DNA of 33,296 nt from the NCBI GenBank assembly GCA_021296435.1, contig JAGWAK010000005.1, positions 1-33,296 of the forward strand, written 5' to 3'. The number at the start of each line of letters is the position of its first letter. The first letter of the stretch is position 1. A program made the position numbers and the translations under genes. This document shows, piece by piece, positions 23,378 to 31,427 of the stretch. Below the pieces are notes generated by a model. The model saw nothing but the letters and a program-made list of their open reading frames with translations. It did no database searches and had not been told where the DNA came from. The stretch comes from Acidimicrobiia bacterium. GTDB lineage: Bacteria > Actinomycetota > Acidimicrobiia > Acidimicrobiales > CATQHL01.

Positions 23378-24257
23378 GCGCGGCCTGGGGCGAGGCCTGG
23401 GCGCTCTCATTCCGACCGGCGGCCGCGTCGCGGGCGGCTATCGCGAGATTGCGGTCGCCAGCATTGTGCCCAACACGAACCAGCCACGTTCCCACTTCGA
23501 TGATGAACCGCTCGACGCGCTTGCCGATTCGATCGGTCGGATCGGCGTGCTGCAGCCGATCCTGGTGAGGCAGGTCGAGGCAGACCGCTTCGAGCTGATC
23601 GCCGGTGAGCGGCGCTGGCGGGCGGCCAAGCGTGCGGGCCTCCAGACGATTCCGGCGCTTGTCCGGTCGGTCGAGGACCAGGAGTCACTCGAGGAGGCGC
23701 TTGTCGAGAATCTCCACCGGGAGGATCTGAACCCGTTGGAGGAAGCCGCCGCGTTCCTTCAGTTGCAGCAGGACTTTGGACTCACCCAGCAAGCGGTGGC
23801 GAACCGGGTGGGCCGCAGCCGAGCAGCTGTGACCAATGCGACCCGCCTCCTGCAATTGCCTGGCGAAGTACAGGAGCTCATTGCTGCCCGCCGGCTCTCG
23901 GCCGGCCACGGCCGGGCACTCGTGGGCATCGCGGATTCCGCCGAGCAAGTGGGCCTCGCCCGCCAGATCGTCCGGGAAGGTTGGTCGGTGCGCCAGTTGG
24001 AGGACCACCTGCGGTCACCTGTGGCAGCTGGGGAGATTGCCGCCGACGCCGGAACTGTGCAGGGGGCACCGGAGTCCGATGGGCAGAGCGGCAGTAGCGC
24101 AGTCAGCGAGTCGGCGTTGCTGGAACTCGAGAACCTGCTGGCGGAGTTTCTCTCGACGACGGTGCGCGTGGAGATCGGTGAGAGGAAAGGCCGCCTGACG
24201 GTGGAGTTCGCCGACCTCGACGATCTCGAACGCATCTACCACCTGGTGACACGCTGA
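23364..24257 (+). CDS. parB: Chromosome partitioning protein ParB
   Basis: The 297-aa product begins with GLGRGLGALIP. It contains PRSHFDDEPLDALADSI, the CTP-binding motifs GERRWRAAKRAG and ENLHREDLNPLEEA, the helix-turn-helix LTQQAVANRVGRSRAAVTN and a C-terminal dimer domain ending DLERIYHLV. ParB binds parS, hydrolyses CTP and slides as a clamp. Its ATG lies 14 bp inside parA, so the two are coupled. Confidence 0.96.
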   Translation: MAHGERGLGRGLGALIPTGGRVAGGYREIAVASIVPNTNQPRSHFDDEPLDALADSIGRIGVLQPILVRQVEADRFELIAGERRWRAAKRAGLQTIPALVRSVEDQESLEEALVENLHREDLNPLEEAAAFLQLQQDFGLTQQAVANRVGRSRAAVTNATRLLQLPGEVQELIAARRLSAGHGRALVGIADSAEQVGLARQIVREGWSVRQLEDHLRSPVAAGEIAADAGTVQGAPESDGQSGSSAVSESALLELENLLAEFLSTTVRVEIGERKGRLTVEFADLDDLERIYHLVTR

Positions 24258-24284
24258 CCTCCGGCGGCGGTCCGCTGCAGGTAT

Positions 24285-24300
24285 ACGAACATTTGTTCGT
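24285..24300. repeat. Palindrome ACGAACA-TT-TGTTCGT, LexA-box-like
   Basis: Two perfect 7-bp arms are separated by TT. The core CGAAC-N4-GTTCG matches the LexA operator pattern of actinobacteria and Bacillus. However, it lies between convergent genes (parB ends 24257, the cwlM-like gene ends 24309), not at a promoter. It could instead be a short bidirectional hairpin, though no T tract follows. Confidence 0.5.
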
Positions 24301-24308
24301 TCCAACTA

Positions 24309-25253
24309 TCAGAGCGGTTCGGCGATCCAGTCGGCCAGGCACTGCGCGATCTGTTCGGCAAGGGCTGCCTGCTGCTCGACCACATCCGGCGGCGGTCCGA
24401 GGTGGCAGGCCACCGCCGGCATCCGGCTCTCCCGCAGGAGCGGGAGGCGCATGCCGGCGGCCGCCCCCGGGACATCCAGCAGGCTGCCCAATGTGGCGGC
24501 CAGCATCTCCGCCAGACGCTTGCCACCGCTTGAGGTGAAGCCGGCGGTCTCGAAGTAGAACGTCTCGCAGCTGCGCCCGTCAGCCAGTTGGACGTCCAGG
24601 AGCACCGAGGTGTCGACTTCGTTCGCCGCTGCCGCCACATCAGAGCCCTCGCGCTGTGAGAGGACGAGCACTCTGGCTCCCCGGCGCCGCAGCAATCGCG
24701 CCGTGGCCACGACGAGCGAATCAGCGCCGGCGAGCGCGATCGGAGCGGCGCTCAGCAGCCGCGGCCTGCTGCGTAGGCGTTCCCGCTCGAGCAGCATCTG
24801 CATGCTGTGGCTGTCGCCGGAGGGGATCCGGTCCAGGACCGCAACGGTGTCGGGACCGCATATCCCGTCAGCGGTGAGTCCGGCGTTCTCCTGCAGAGCG
24901 CCAATGGCGGCGGCGGTGTCGGGACCGAGGATCCCGTCGACCCGACCCGCGGAGAAACCCAGAGCCCCCAACCTGCGCTGGAGATCCGCCACGTCCTCGC
25001 CGCGCTGGTAGGGGGTGCGGAGATACAGCAGCCGATCCCCGAGGCGATGTCCGGCTTCGACCAGCGCAGCCCACGTGCCGGCGCCGCAGACTCCGTCGGC
25101 CAGCAACCCGCGGCTCTGCTGGAAGCGCTTGACTGCCTCAGCGGTGGCAGCCGTGTATTCCTCCGTCGAGGCGGTCTCGAACTCTCCGGCCGCGGCCAGC
25201 TTGCGATGCAGGTCGCGTACGGTCGCCCCTCGGGCACCGATTCTGAGAGGCAG
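24309..25253 (-). CDS. CwlM-like protein: two peptidoglycan-binding repeats and degenerate amidase
   Basis: The ~314-aa product carries two peptidoglycan-binding repeats (AVKRFQQSRGLLADG and DVADLQRRLGALGF...LTADGICGPDT) and a C-terminal region shaped like an Amidase_3 domain (LLRRRGARVLVLSQREG, KRLAEML, RESRMPAVACHLG). The DPGHGG motif, the following Glu and the S-x-H-x-N histidine of active amidases cannot be found, so it is probably inactive, like M. tuberculosis CwlM, which regulates MurA. Its position after trxA and facing parB is the same as cwlM. No ATG, GTG or TTG precedes the first repeat; CTG 25253 or ATA 25268 (the latter with GGGAG 7 nt upstream) are the options. TTG 25106 would cut the repeat in half. 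Confidence 0.8.
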   Translation of the reverse strand: MPLRIGARGATVRDLHRKLAAAGEFETASTEEYTAATAEAVKRFQQSRGLLADGVCGAGTWAALVEAGHRLGDRLLYLRTPYQRGEDVADLQRRLGALGFSAGRVDGILGPDTAAAIGALQENAGLTADGICGPDTVAVLDRIPSGDSHSMQMLLERERLRSRPRLLSAAPIALAGADSLVVATARLLRRRGARVLVLSQREGSDVAAAANEVDTSVLLDVQLADGRSCETFYFETAGFTSSGGKRLAEMLAATLGSLLDVPGAAAGMRLPLLRESRMPAVACHLGPPPDVVEQQAALAEQIAQCLADWIAEPL

Positions 25254-25313
25254 CGCCTCCCCGGCTATCGGTGCTCTCCCTCCGCCTGGCGCTGCCGACG
25301 ACCCACCGACGAC

Positions 25314-25637
25314 CTACAGATACTCCGCAAGGTCCTCCAGGAGCGCCGCCTTGCTCTTGGCGCCCACGATGCGCGTGCTGGCTTCACCGCCGTTGAAGAC
25401 GATGAGCGTGGGGATGCTCATCACGCCGTGGCGCCGCGCCACATCGGGCGCCTCGTCCACGTTGAGCTTGGCGAACGCGATGCTCTCGCCGTGCTCGCCT
25501 GCGAGTTCGTCGAGGATCGGCGCGATCATCTTGCACGGGCCGCACCATTCGGCCCAGAAGTCCACGAGCACCGGCTTCGTCGCCGCGCCGACGGTCTCGT
25601 CGAAGCTTGCTGAGGAGAGTGTCGTGATGGCTGCCAT
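25314..25637 (-). CDS. trxA: Thioredoxin
   Basis: The 107-aa product has VLVDFWAEWCGPCKMIAPIL with the WCGPC active site, and the cis-proline loop SIPTLIVF. It reduces disulfides with electrons from thioredoxin reductase, whose gene is just upstream. ATG 25637 has TTGGAGGA upstream. There is a 98-bp gap to trxB. Confidence 0.97.
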   Translation of the reverse strand: MAAITTLSSASFDETVGAATKPVLVDFWAEWCGPCKMIAPILDELAGEHGESIAFAKLNVDEAPDVARRHGVMSIPTLIVFNGGEASTRIVGAKSKAALLEDLAEYL

Positions 25638-25735
25638 GTGTCCTCCAAGGCCGGTGCGGGCGCAGCACCGTCTGCGGCGCCGCGCCGAAGTGTTCAGGGG
25701 TTCCGGCGGCGCACCGCGTCACCGCCCCCGCCACG

Positions 25736-26707
25736 CTAGCGGTGACCGGCGTCGTGTTGCGCCTCGAGCCAGCGCTCGGCGTCGATGGCGGCCATGCAAC
25801 CGCTGCCGGCGGCTGTCACCGCCTGGCGGTAAACCTCGTCCTGCACGTCTCCGCAGGCGAACACTCCCGGGACGTTCGTCCTGGTCGAGCCCGGTTCTGT
25901 GATCAGGTAGCCGTTGAGCTGCATGTCCAGCGAGCCCCGGAAAAGGTCGGTGTTCGGCCGGTGCCCGATGGCGATAAACAGCCCGGCGAGCGGCAGCGTG
26001 TGCTCGTCGCCGGTGCCGGTGTGCCGGACGCGCACACCCTCGAGCGTCTCGTCGCCCAGGATGTCGGTGACGACGTGGTTCCACAGGAACTCGATGCGGT
26101 CCGAGGCGAAGGCACGTTCCTGCATGATTTTCGAGGCCCGCAGCTGGTCGCGCCGGTGGATCACCGTGACCTTGGTCGCGAACTTGGTGAGGAAGAGCGC
26201 TTCCTCCATGGCGGAATCGCCACCGCCCACCACCGCGATCTCCTGGCCACCGAAGAAGAACCCGTCGCAGGTGGCGCACGTGGAGAGGCCGCGCCCGATG
26301 AGGCGTTCCTCGGCCTCGAGCCCCAGCATCAGCGATTGCGCGCCGGTGGAGACGATCACCGCCTTGGCCTGGGCGCTGGGCGTGTCGTCGTCACCGACCC
26401 AGAGCCGACGGGGTTGCTGGGAGAAATCCACGCGGTTGACCTTCTCGGTCCGGAACTCCGCCCCGAACCGGGCGGCCTGGGCGCGGAATGCCGCCATCAG
26501 ATCCGGGCCCATGATCCCGTCGGGGAAGCCCGGGTAGTTCTCCACGTCGGTTGTGATCATGAGTTGCCCGCCGGGCTGGTCGCCGGTCGAGGACGGCTCG
26601 CCCTCGAAGACCAGAGGCTCCAGGTTGGCGCGGGCGCAGTAGATGGCGGCGGTGAGTCCCGCGGGGCCCGAGCCGACGATGACGACCTCGCGGGGAGAGG
26701 AGGTCAC
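25736..26707 (-). CDS. trxB: Thioredoxin reductase
   Basis: The 323-aa product from GTG 26707 begins REVVIVGSGPAGLTAAIYCARA (FAD site), contains the redox CATCDG, the NADPH motif VVGGGDSAMEE with HRRD, and ends FACGDVQDEVYRQAVTAAGSGC. It transfers electrons from NADPH to thioredoxin. A longer reading from 26803 is possible, but the GTG overlaps the upstream stop as GTGA and sits right before the FAD motif, so I prefer it. Confidence 0.96.
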   Translation of the reverse strand: MTSSPREVVIVGSGPAGLTAAIYCARANLEPLVFEGEPSSTGDQPGGQLMITTDVENYPGFPDGIMGPDLMAAFRAQAARFGAEFRTEKVNRVDFSQQPRRLWVGDDDTPSAQAKAVIVSTGAQSLMLGLEAEERLIGRGLSTCATCDGFFFGGQEIAVVGGGDSAMEEALFLTKFATKVTVIHRRDQLRASKIMQERAFASDRIEFLWNHVVTDILGDETLEGVRVRHTGTGDEHTLPLAGLFIAIGHRPNTDLFRGSLDMQLNGYLITEPGSTRTNVPGVFACGDVQDEVYRQAVTAAGSGCMAAIDAERWLEAQHDAGHR

Positions 26708-27051
26708 GTGGCTTGCCGCGAGGCGGCGCGTCGGGGGCGCTTGGCCCACAGCAGCAGGCCAATGCCACAGAAGAATGCCCCCAACAGGACGTAGGTGGCC
26801 CACACCTCGCCAGGCAGGTAGGAGTCGATGAGCCGCACGAGCCCGATGACGCCGAGTACCAGCATCAAGACGGCCAGCACGATCATGATCAGCCCGTAGA
26901 CGAGCCGGCGGGCAAGGTTCGCGGTGGGCCGGTCGGTGGCGGCGCGGATGCGGCCCACGATCCCCACGATCCGGTCGGCGACCCGGCGGGGCCAGTCCTC
27001 AGACAGCCCCGGCAGGGCACGGACCTGCGAATCCGACGGGTCGAGCGGCAT
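26704..27051 (-). CDS. Small two-helix membrane protein
   Basis: The 115-aa product has a polar N-terminal third, then two membrane helices (LVYGLIMIVLAVLMLVLGVIGL and WATYVLLGAFFCGIGLLLW) and a basic end. I recognise no named family. It lies between the anti-sigma factor and trxB, overlapping the trxB start by four bases, so it belongs to the redox/sigma operon. TAGACT lies 9 nt before the ATG, and no Shine-Dalgarno sequence is visible. Confidence 0.8.
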   Translation of the reverse strand: MPLDPSDSQVRALPGLSEDWPRRVADRIVGIVGRIRAATDRPTANLARRLVYGLIMIVLAVLMLVLGVIGLVRLIDSYLPGEVWATYVLLGAFFCGIGLLLWAKRPRRAASRQAT

Positions 27052-27060
27052 GAAGTCGAA

Positions 27061-27066
27061 AGTCTA
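27061..27066 (-). promoter_or_regulatory. -10-like element TAGACT within the cluster
   Basis: TAGACT on the minus strand is 9 nt before the ATG at 27051, with no ribosome site between. It could give an internal, near-leaderless promoter for the membrane protein-trxB-trxA part. Confidence 0.35.
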
Positions 27067-27076
27067 CCGAGGCGGG

Positions 27077-28222
27077 TTAGCCGGCCGGGATCCCCCCACA
27101 GGTGGTGCCGTCGAGCGCGGTGAGCGGCCCATCGGAGGTCCGGACCACGAGGATCCGCGTGCCGGTGAAGGTCAGCCGCAGTTCGACTCTGCCGTCTCCG
27201 AGGGCGGCGGCGCAGCCGTCCGGCGCCTGGTCCGCGACCATTTCGGTGCCGTCGGGCGGCGGGATCTCCGCGCACGTAGTGCCGTCGAGCGCGGTGAGCG
27301 ACCCATCGGAGGTTCCGAGGACGAGAATGGGTGCGCCGCCAAGGGTGAGCCGGAGTTCGACTGTTCTGTCGCCGATGACGCCGGCACAGGCCTCCTCGGG
27401 CGCTGGATCCGCTCCGAGGGTGGGCGACGGGCCCGTATCGTCCAGGGCCTCCATCTCGTCCTCCGCCGGCGGCGCAGGTTCGGCCTCCGGCGGCGGCGCA
27501 GGCTCGGCGACTGCTGCCGCGGCTTCTGCCGCTGGTGTGTCAGTCGCCGCTGCTCTGGCTTCGGCCGCCTCGGCTTGGGCCGCTTCTGCCTGTGCCTGAG
27601 CGTCGGCCAGCGCGGCGCCCGGTTCAGCGGCTGCCACCTCCGGCGGGTCGAGGGGCAGAGGGGCGGTCGTGGCTGGCGCGGTCGCAAACGGCTCGACCGC
27701 GGCGGTGGTTGCGGGTGGCGCAAGGGCCATTGCCTCGTCCGCGGCAGGCTGCGCCTCCGGCGGCGGCGCAGGTTCGGCCTCCGGTGCCGGCGGCGGAGGC
27801 TCGGCGGCGGGCGCCGGTGCCGGCGCGGCGGCCGCTTGTGGGGCGGGTGCCGCGGCGGTGTCCGCGTCCTCGACGGCTCCCCGCCCGGCGAACAGTCCCA
27901 CCGCGGCGGCCACGATGAAGCCGATGGCCACGGCCGCCGCCACGCCGGTGATGACCGAGAGGCTGCGGGGTCGCCGTTGTGCCGGCTCCGCTGCCGATGT
28001 GCGACGGGCGTCGAAGTCCGCGAGGGCGGCCTCGATAGCGGCGTCGGCTGCGCCCGGCGGCGGCGCCACGTCCTCGCCGACGGCGTCGGCGGCGCGGCGC
28101 AGCGCGCGGGCGCGTGCCGCCAGGCGGGAATGCCGGCGGACGGCCTCCGCCTCGGCGGCGCCGAGTTCGCCGTCGAGGAAGGCCGAAGCCGCTTCGTCGG
28201 GGGGAAGGCGGTGATCGTTCAT
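27077..28222 (-). CDS. Putative membrane anti-sigma factor with tandem C-terminal repeats
   Basis: The 381-aa product opens EAASAFLDGELGAAEAEAVRRH, resembling the first helix of zinc anti-sigma domains, but the CxxC that normally follows the histidine is missing. A membrane helix lies near residues 90-112 (VITGVAAAVAIGFIVAAAVGL). Then comes ~160 residues of Ala/Pro/Glu-rich spacer and two similar ~45-residue repeats starting at 279 and 337 (VELRLTLGGAPILVLGTSDG and VELRLTFTGTRILVVRTSDG), each with two cysteines. The start overlaps the sigma gene stop as ATGA. It probably holds the sigma factor at the membrane, but this rests on position and the N-terminus. Confidence 0.75.
   Translation of the reverse strand: MNDHRLPPDEAASAFLDGELGAAEAEAVRRHSRLAARARALRRAADAVGEDVAPPPGAADAAIEAALADFDARRTSAAEPAQRRPRSLSVITGVAAAVAIGFIVAAAVGLFAGRGAVEDADTAAAPAPQAAAAPAPAPAAEPPPPAPEAEPAPPPEAQPAADEAMALAPPATTAAVEPFATAPATTAPLPLDPPEVAAAEPGAALADAQAQAEAAQAEAAEARAAATDTPAAEAAAAVAEPAPPPEAEPAPPAEDEMEALDDTGPSPTLGADPAPEEACAGVIGDRTVELRLTLGGAPILVLGTSDGSLTALDGTTCAEIPPPDGTEMVADQAPDGCAAALGDGRVELRLTFTGTRILVVRTSDGPLTALDGTTCGGIPAG
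27080..27388 (-). repeat. Internal duplication encoding two extracytoplasmic repeats
   Basis: Two in-frame units about 174 bp apart (codons 279 onward and 337 onward of the anti-sigma gene) share long matching DNA runs, for example the part encoding LTALDGTTC. The high DNA identity suggests a fairly recent duplication. Confidence 0.7.
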
Positions 28223-28830
28223 GGCTCGTCGCTCTTCTGACGTTCCGCAGCGGGCGTCTGGTTCCCCTCGCCGAGCATCTCGACGAGCCGCGCCCGCCCG
28301 CGGGCAATGCGTGACCGCACGGTGCCGGGCGGGATCCTGAGAACTTCGGAGATCTCGTCGTAGCTGAGCCCCGCCAGGTCCCGCAATACCACCGGTACGC
28401 GGAACTCCTCAGCGAGCGCCCCCAGCGCCGCGTCGAGGTCGAGGCGCGTGCTGATTCCCTCTCCGACGGGATCGGCGCGCCTGCCGGCGAGCTGCTCCGG
28501 CAGGGGTCCGGCGTGGCGCCGCTGCCGGCGACGCAACTCGTCCAGGCAGGCGTTGGTGGCGACGCGGTAGCTCCAGGTTGAGAAGCTGGACCTGCCGTCG
28601 AACCTTTTCAGGCCGCGGCTGATCGCGATGAGTGCCTCCTGCGCGGCGTCGGCGGCGTCGGCGTCATTGCCGGCGAGCCGGCGGCAGACGGCGTAGATGC
28701 GGGGATAGTGACGGCGCAGCAGGAGTTCCATGGCGTCCCGGTCGTCCCTCGAGGCCGCTCTCGCAAGGTCGGCGTCGGAGAGTTGCCTCCGCTGCCGGGT
28801 CGCCGGCGCCGGGCGCTGCCGGCGCGGCAC
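28219..28830 (-). CDS. ECF RNA polymerase sigma factor, SigM-like position
   Basis: The 203-aa product has region 2 (LLLRRHYPRIYAVCRRLAG, FDGRSSFSTWSYRVATNACLD) and region 4 (LRDLAGLSYDEISEVLRIPPG, TVRSRIARGRARL). Such factors redirect RNA polymerase to stress promoters. The gene directly follows the pseudokinase and precedes its anti-sigma factor, trxB, trxA and the cwlM-like gene, the same layout as sigM in M. tuberculosis. I therefore call it SigM-like by context, not by sequence alone. The start is GTG 28830; no strong ribosome site is visible. Confidence 0.9.
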   Translation of the reverse strand: MPRRQRPAPATRQRRQLSDADLARAASRDDRDAMELLLRRHYPRIYAVCRRLAGNDADAADAAQEALIAISRGLKRFDGRSSFSTWSYRVATNACLDELRRRQRRHAGPLPEQLAGRRADPVGEGISTRLDLDAALGALAEEFRVPVVLRDLAGLSYDEISEVLRIPPGTVRSRIARGRARLVEMLGEGNQTPAAERQKSDEP

Positions 28831-28876
28831 GGCAGGGTTGCGATCTAGGCCCTCGCGGAACTGGCGACCGATCGAC

Positions 28877-30469
28877 TCAGCGTACTGCGGGGTCGGGTGC
28901 CGACGAGATGATTATCTCGGCGATGCGGATCTCATCGGTCAAGGCCGCCCGGGGGTCGGGGATCCACAGCAGCACCGAGGCCGCCTGCTGGTCGGCCAGG
29001 CCGAGGACCATGTGACCGGTGGTGTTGACCTGCTGGTCGACGAGCGGGCCCCAGTCGCTTAAGCGCTCGTGGCCGCCCTCGCCGACGAAGACCGCCGCCT
29101 CCCAGCCGGCCGTGTCGGAGGTGACCGCCAACTGTGACACGACGGTGGGTTCGGCGAGGCGGAGCTCCAGCCCGACACCGCCAACGGTGCTGTCCCCGGC
29201 ACTGAGACCCGGCGTAGCCCAGTGCGTGGAGGGATCGCCGTCGAGGGTGCGGAGGGCGTCGGGGTCGTCCGCGTCGGCTACCTGCGGGCGGAAGGTGACG
29301 GTCCGCACGTCCACGACCGCCACACCGGCGTCGCCAGGCGGCAGCGAGCCGACCGCCTCCGGGGCCGGGGATTCGTCGCCGGTGGTCTCCACCTCGTTCA
29401 CGATCTCGTCGTCGGCGTCGCCGGTCTGGTCGGGCACGGCTGCGGCCGATGGGGGCTGCTCGCCGCCCGACGGAGCCTCCGGTGCCTGGGTCGTGACGAT
29501 CAGGGGTGCCGGCGGCGGGGGATCCGGGGCGGGCGGATCGTCACCGGTGAGCGCCGGGACGACGAGCGCCGCCGCCACGGCGGCGGCAACCAGCGCGACC
29601 GCCAAGGCCCGCGGGAATCGGCGCGGACGGGCGATTGGCTCGGGTGCCGGCGGGGTATACGGCGAGGAAGGTTCGGGAGTGCTGGCCGGGAAGTCGATTT
29701 CGGGAAGCTCCAAAGGTGGGGACACGCCGCGCACCGATGCCAGGAAGGACCGTGCCTCGGTGATCGAGCCGAACCGGCTCCCGGCCGGGTGGGGCTCCGC
29801 CTCGGCAATGAAGGCCGCCAGGTCCTGCGGCAGGTCGTCCGGGTCGCCACCAGAGCCGAGGCAGCCCCGCAGTACACCGGCCAGGGCGCGGATGTCGGCC
29901 TGCTCCTGTGCCCAGGCGGAGGCCGGCAGGTCGCCGGTCGCCACCCCGCCCAGGGCCCAAGCGCTTCCGAAGTCCGTGATCTTGATGCGCTGATCGCCGC
30001 AGAGCCAGACACTGTCGGGCGACAGGTTGCAGTGGCGGACCCCCTGATCGTGGGCCGCAGCGAGCGCGTCGGCCAGTTGCAGGGCGATGCTTAGGGCCTC
30101 CCCCACCGAGACTGCGCCGCCCTCGTGGAGAAACCGGCTGAGGGGGGTGGCCTCGACGTGCTCGAGGACGAGACCTGTGACATCGGGCTCGAGGAGCGTG
30201 TCGTAGATCGCCACGATGCCGGGGTGGGCGAGCCGCGCCACGGCCCGGGCCTCGCTTCCGAAGCGCTCCCGGACTGCCGCGTCGCCGGGCGCGAGGTGCA
30301 GGAGCTTCACCAGCACCGTCCGGTCCAGAACCTCGTCGCGTGCCGTCCAGAGTTCGGTTCGGGGACTGGCTGTCAGGGAGTGCAGGAGTCGGTAGCGCCC
30401 CTTGAGGATCTGCCCGGCCGGCGCTCCGCCGGGCCGTCGCTCGCTGTTGCCTCCGGCGGATGCGGTCAC
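28877..30469 (-). CDS. Membrane-anchored pseudokinase with discoidin-like extracellular domain
   Basis: The 530-aa product has a Ser/Thr kinase-like domain at about 20-245. Lys55 of the VLVK strand and DFG (166-168) are kept, but the glycine loop is lost, the catalytic HRD reads HCN (146-148, Asp to Asn) and the later Asn is Ser153, so it should not phosphorylate. A membrane helix follows near 285-310, then a Pro-rich linker and a C-terminal F5/8-type module (LDGDPSTHWATPG). This matches the C-terminal half of M. tuberculosis MviN/Rv3910, where MurJ is fused to such a pseudokinase. Here no MurJ part is present. GTG 30469 starts 5 nt after degV ends. Confidence 0.85.
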   Translation of the reverse strand: MTASAGGNSERRPGGAPAGQILKGRYRLLHSLTASPRTELWTARDEVLDRTVLVKLLHLAPGDAAVRERFGSEARAVARLAHPGIVAIYDTLLEPDVTGLVLEHVEATPLSRFLHEGGAVSVGEALSIALQLADALAAAHDQGVRHCNLSPDSVWLCGDQRIKITDFGSAWALGGVATGDLPASAWAQEQADIRALAGVLRGCLGSGGDPDDLPQDLAAFIAEAEPHPAGSRFGSITEARSFLASVRGVSPPLELPEIDFPASTPEPSSPYTPPAPEPIARPRRFPRALAVALVAAAVAAALVVPALTGDDPPAPDPPPPAPLIVTTQAPEAPSGGEQPPSAAAVPDQTGDADDEIVNEVETTGDESPAPEAVGSLPPGDAGVAVVDVRTVTFRPQVADADDPDALRTLDGDPSTHWATPGLSAGDSTVGGVGLELRLAEPTVVSQLAVTSDTAGWEAAVFVGEGGHERLSDWGPLVDQQVNTTGHMVLGLADQQAASVLLWIPDPRAALTDEIRIAEIIISSAPDPAVR

Positions 30470-30474
30470 CGGCG

Positions 30475-31323
30475 TCAGTCGTCGCCGGCGACCACGTATG
30501 TGACGCTGATCACTCCCTGACCTGCGTGAGTGCCGATGACCGGGCCGATCCAGCCGGTGCGCACCCGCTCGAGGTCGATCGAGGTGCCGAGCAGCGCCAG
30601 GAAGTCGTCCATGTCCTCCGCGGCGCCGTGCCCGACGCAGAGGTGGGTGACCGGTTCGTCGTCGAGGATCCGGTCACGCAGCCAGGCGAAGGAACGGCGC
30701 CGGGTTCGGGTCCTGGCGGCTTCCTCGACTCGCCCGCTGCTCACGTCAACGATGGGCTTGATCGACAGCATCGAACCCACCATCGCCTTGGCGCCGCCCA
30801 CGCGGCCGCCCTTGCGAAGGTTCTCCATGGTGTCGATGGCGCCGAACATGCGGGTGCGCTCGGCCATGTCGGCGCAGAGCGCCTCGATTTCGTCGAGCGA
30901 TTGGCCGTCCGCGGCGGCGGCAGCCGCCTCGAGGACGATCGAACCGAGCCCGCTTGTCAGCGAGCGCGAGTCCACACAGCGAACCTCGACCTGGTCTGAC
31001 ACGGATTTGGCGGCTGTGACGGCTGCCGGCCCCGTAACCGAGAGCTCGTAGGAGAGGTTGACACAGACGATCCCGGTGGCGCCGTCGGCGGCGAGGCCTC
31101 TGAACACCTCCTCGAATTGCCCCGGAGAGGGCGCCGCGGTGGTGGGCAACTCCTCTGCGGCGCTCATGCGTGCATAGAAGTCTTGCGGCGCCAGCTCCGC
31201 CCCGTCGACGAGGGGCTCATCACCGAAGGTGACGATCAATGGTATGACGCTGATCCCCCACTGCTCGATCAGATCGTCGGTGAGATCGCTGGCGCTGTCG
31301 GTGACGATGCGGATGCTGCTCAT
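30475..31323 (-). CDS. DegV family fatty-acid-binding protein
   Basis: The 282-aa product starts IRIVTDSASDLTDDL, has the TTAAPSPGQFEEVF segment (the Thr-x-x-x-Ser/Pro family motif), SRLTSGLGSIVLEAA and a C-terminal VIGTHAGQGVISVTYV. DegV/FakB proteins bind a fatty acid for phosphorylation by FakA or transport it. A good AGGAGGA lies 6 nt before ATG 31323. It heads the minus-strand cluster and is divergent from the deacetylase-like gene. No fakA is visible here. Confidence 0.93.
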   Translation of the reverse strand: MSSIRIVTDSASDLTDDLIEQWGISVIPLIVTFGDEPLVDGAELAPQDFYARMSAAEELPTTAAPSPGQFEEVFRGLAADGATGIVCVNLSYELSVTGPAAVTAAKSVSDQVEVRCVDSRSLTSGLGSIVLEAAAAAADGQSLDEIEALCADMAERTRMFGAIDTMENLRKGGRVGGAKAMVGSMLSIKPIVDVSSGRVEEAARTRTRRRSFAWLRDRILDDEPVTHLCVGHGAAEDMDDFLALLGTSIDLERVRTGWIGPVIGTHAGQGVISVTYVVAGDD

Positions 31324-31414
31324 GGCGGATCCTCCTCAGTGGCCGGACCGTCGGTTCTCCCGGCCTGACCCTAATGTGCGCCACAGTCACGAATGTCCCG
31401 AAAGGGCCCTGGGT

Positions 31415-31420
31415 TAGGCT
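31415..31420 (+). promoter_or_regulatory. -10-like element TAGGCT before deacetylase-like gene
   Basis: TAGGCT ends 4 nt before GTG 31425 and 7 nt before GTG 31428. The 7-nt spacing equals that of the hydrolase gene at 2.9 kb, which favours 31428 as the start. Confidence 0.45.
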
Positions 31421-31427
31421 CGCCGTG

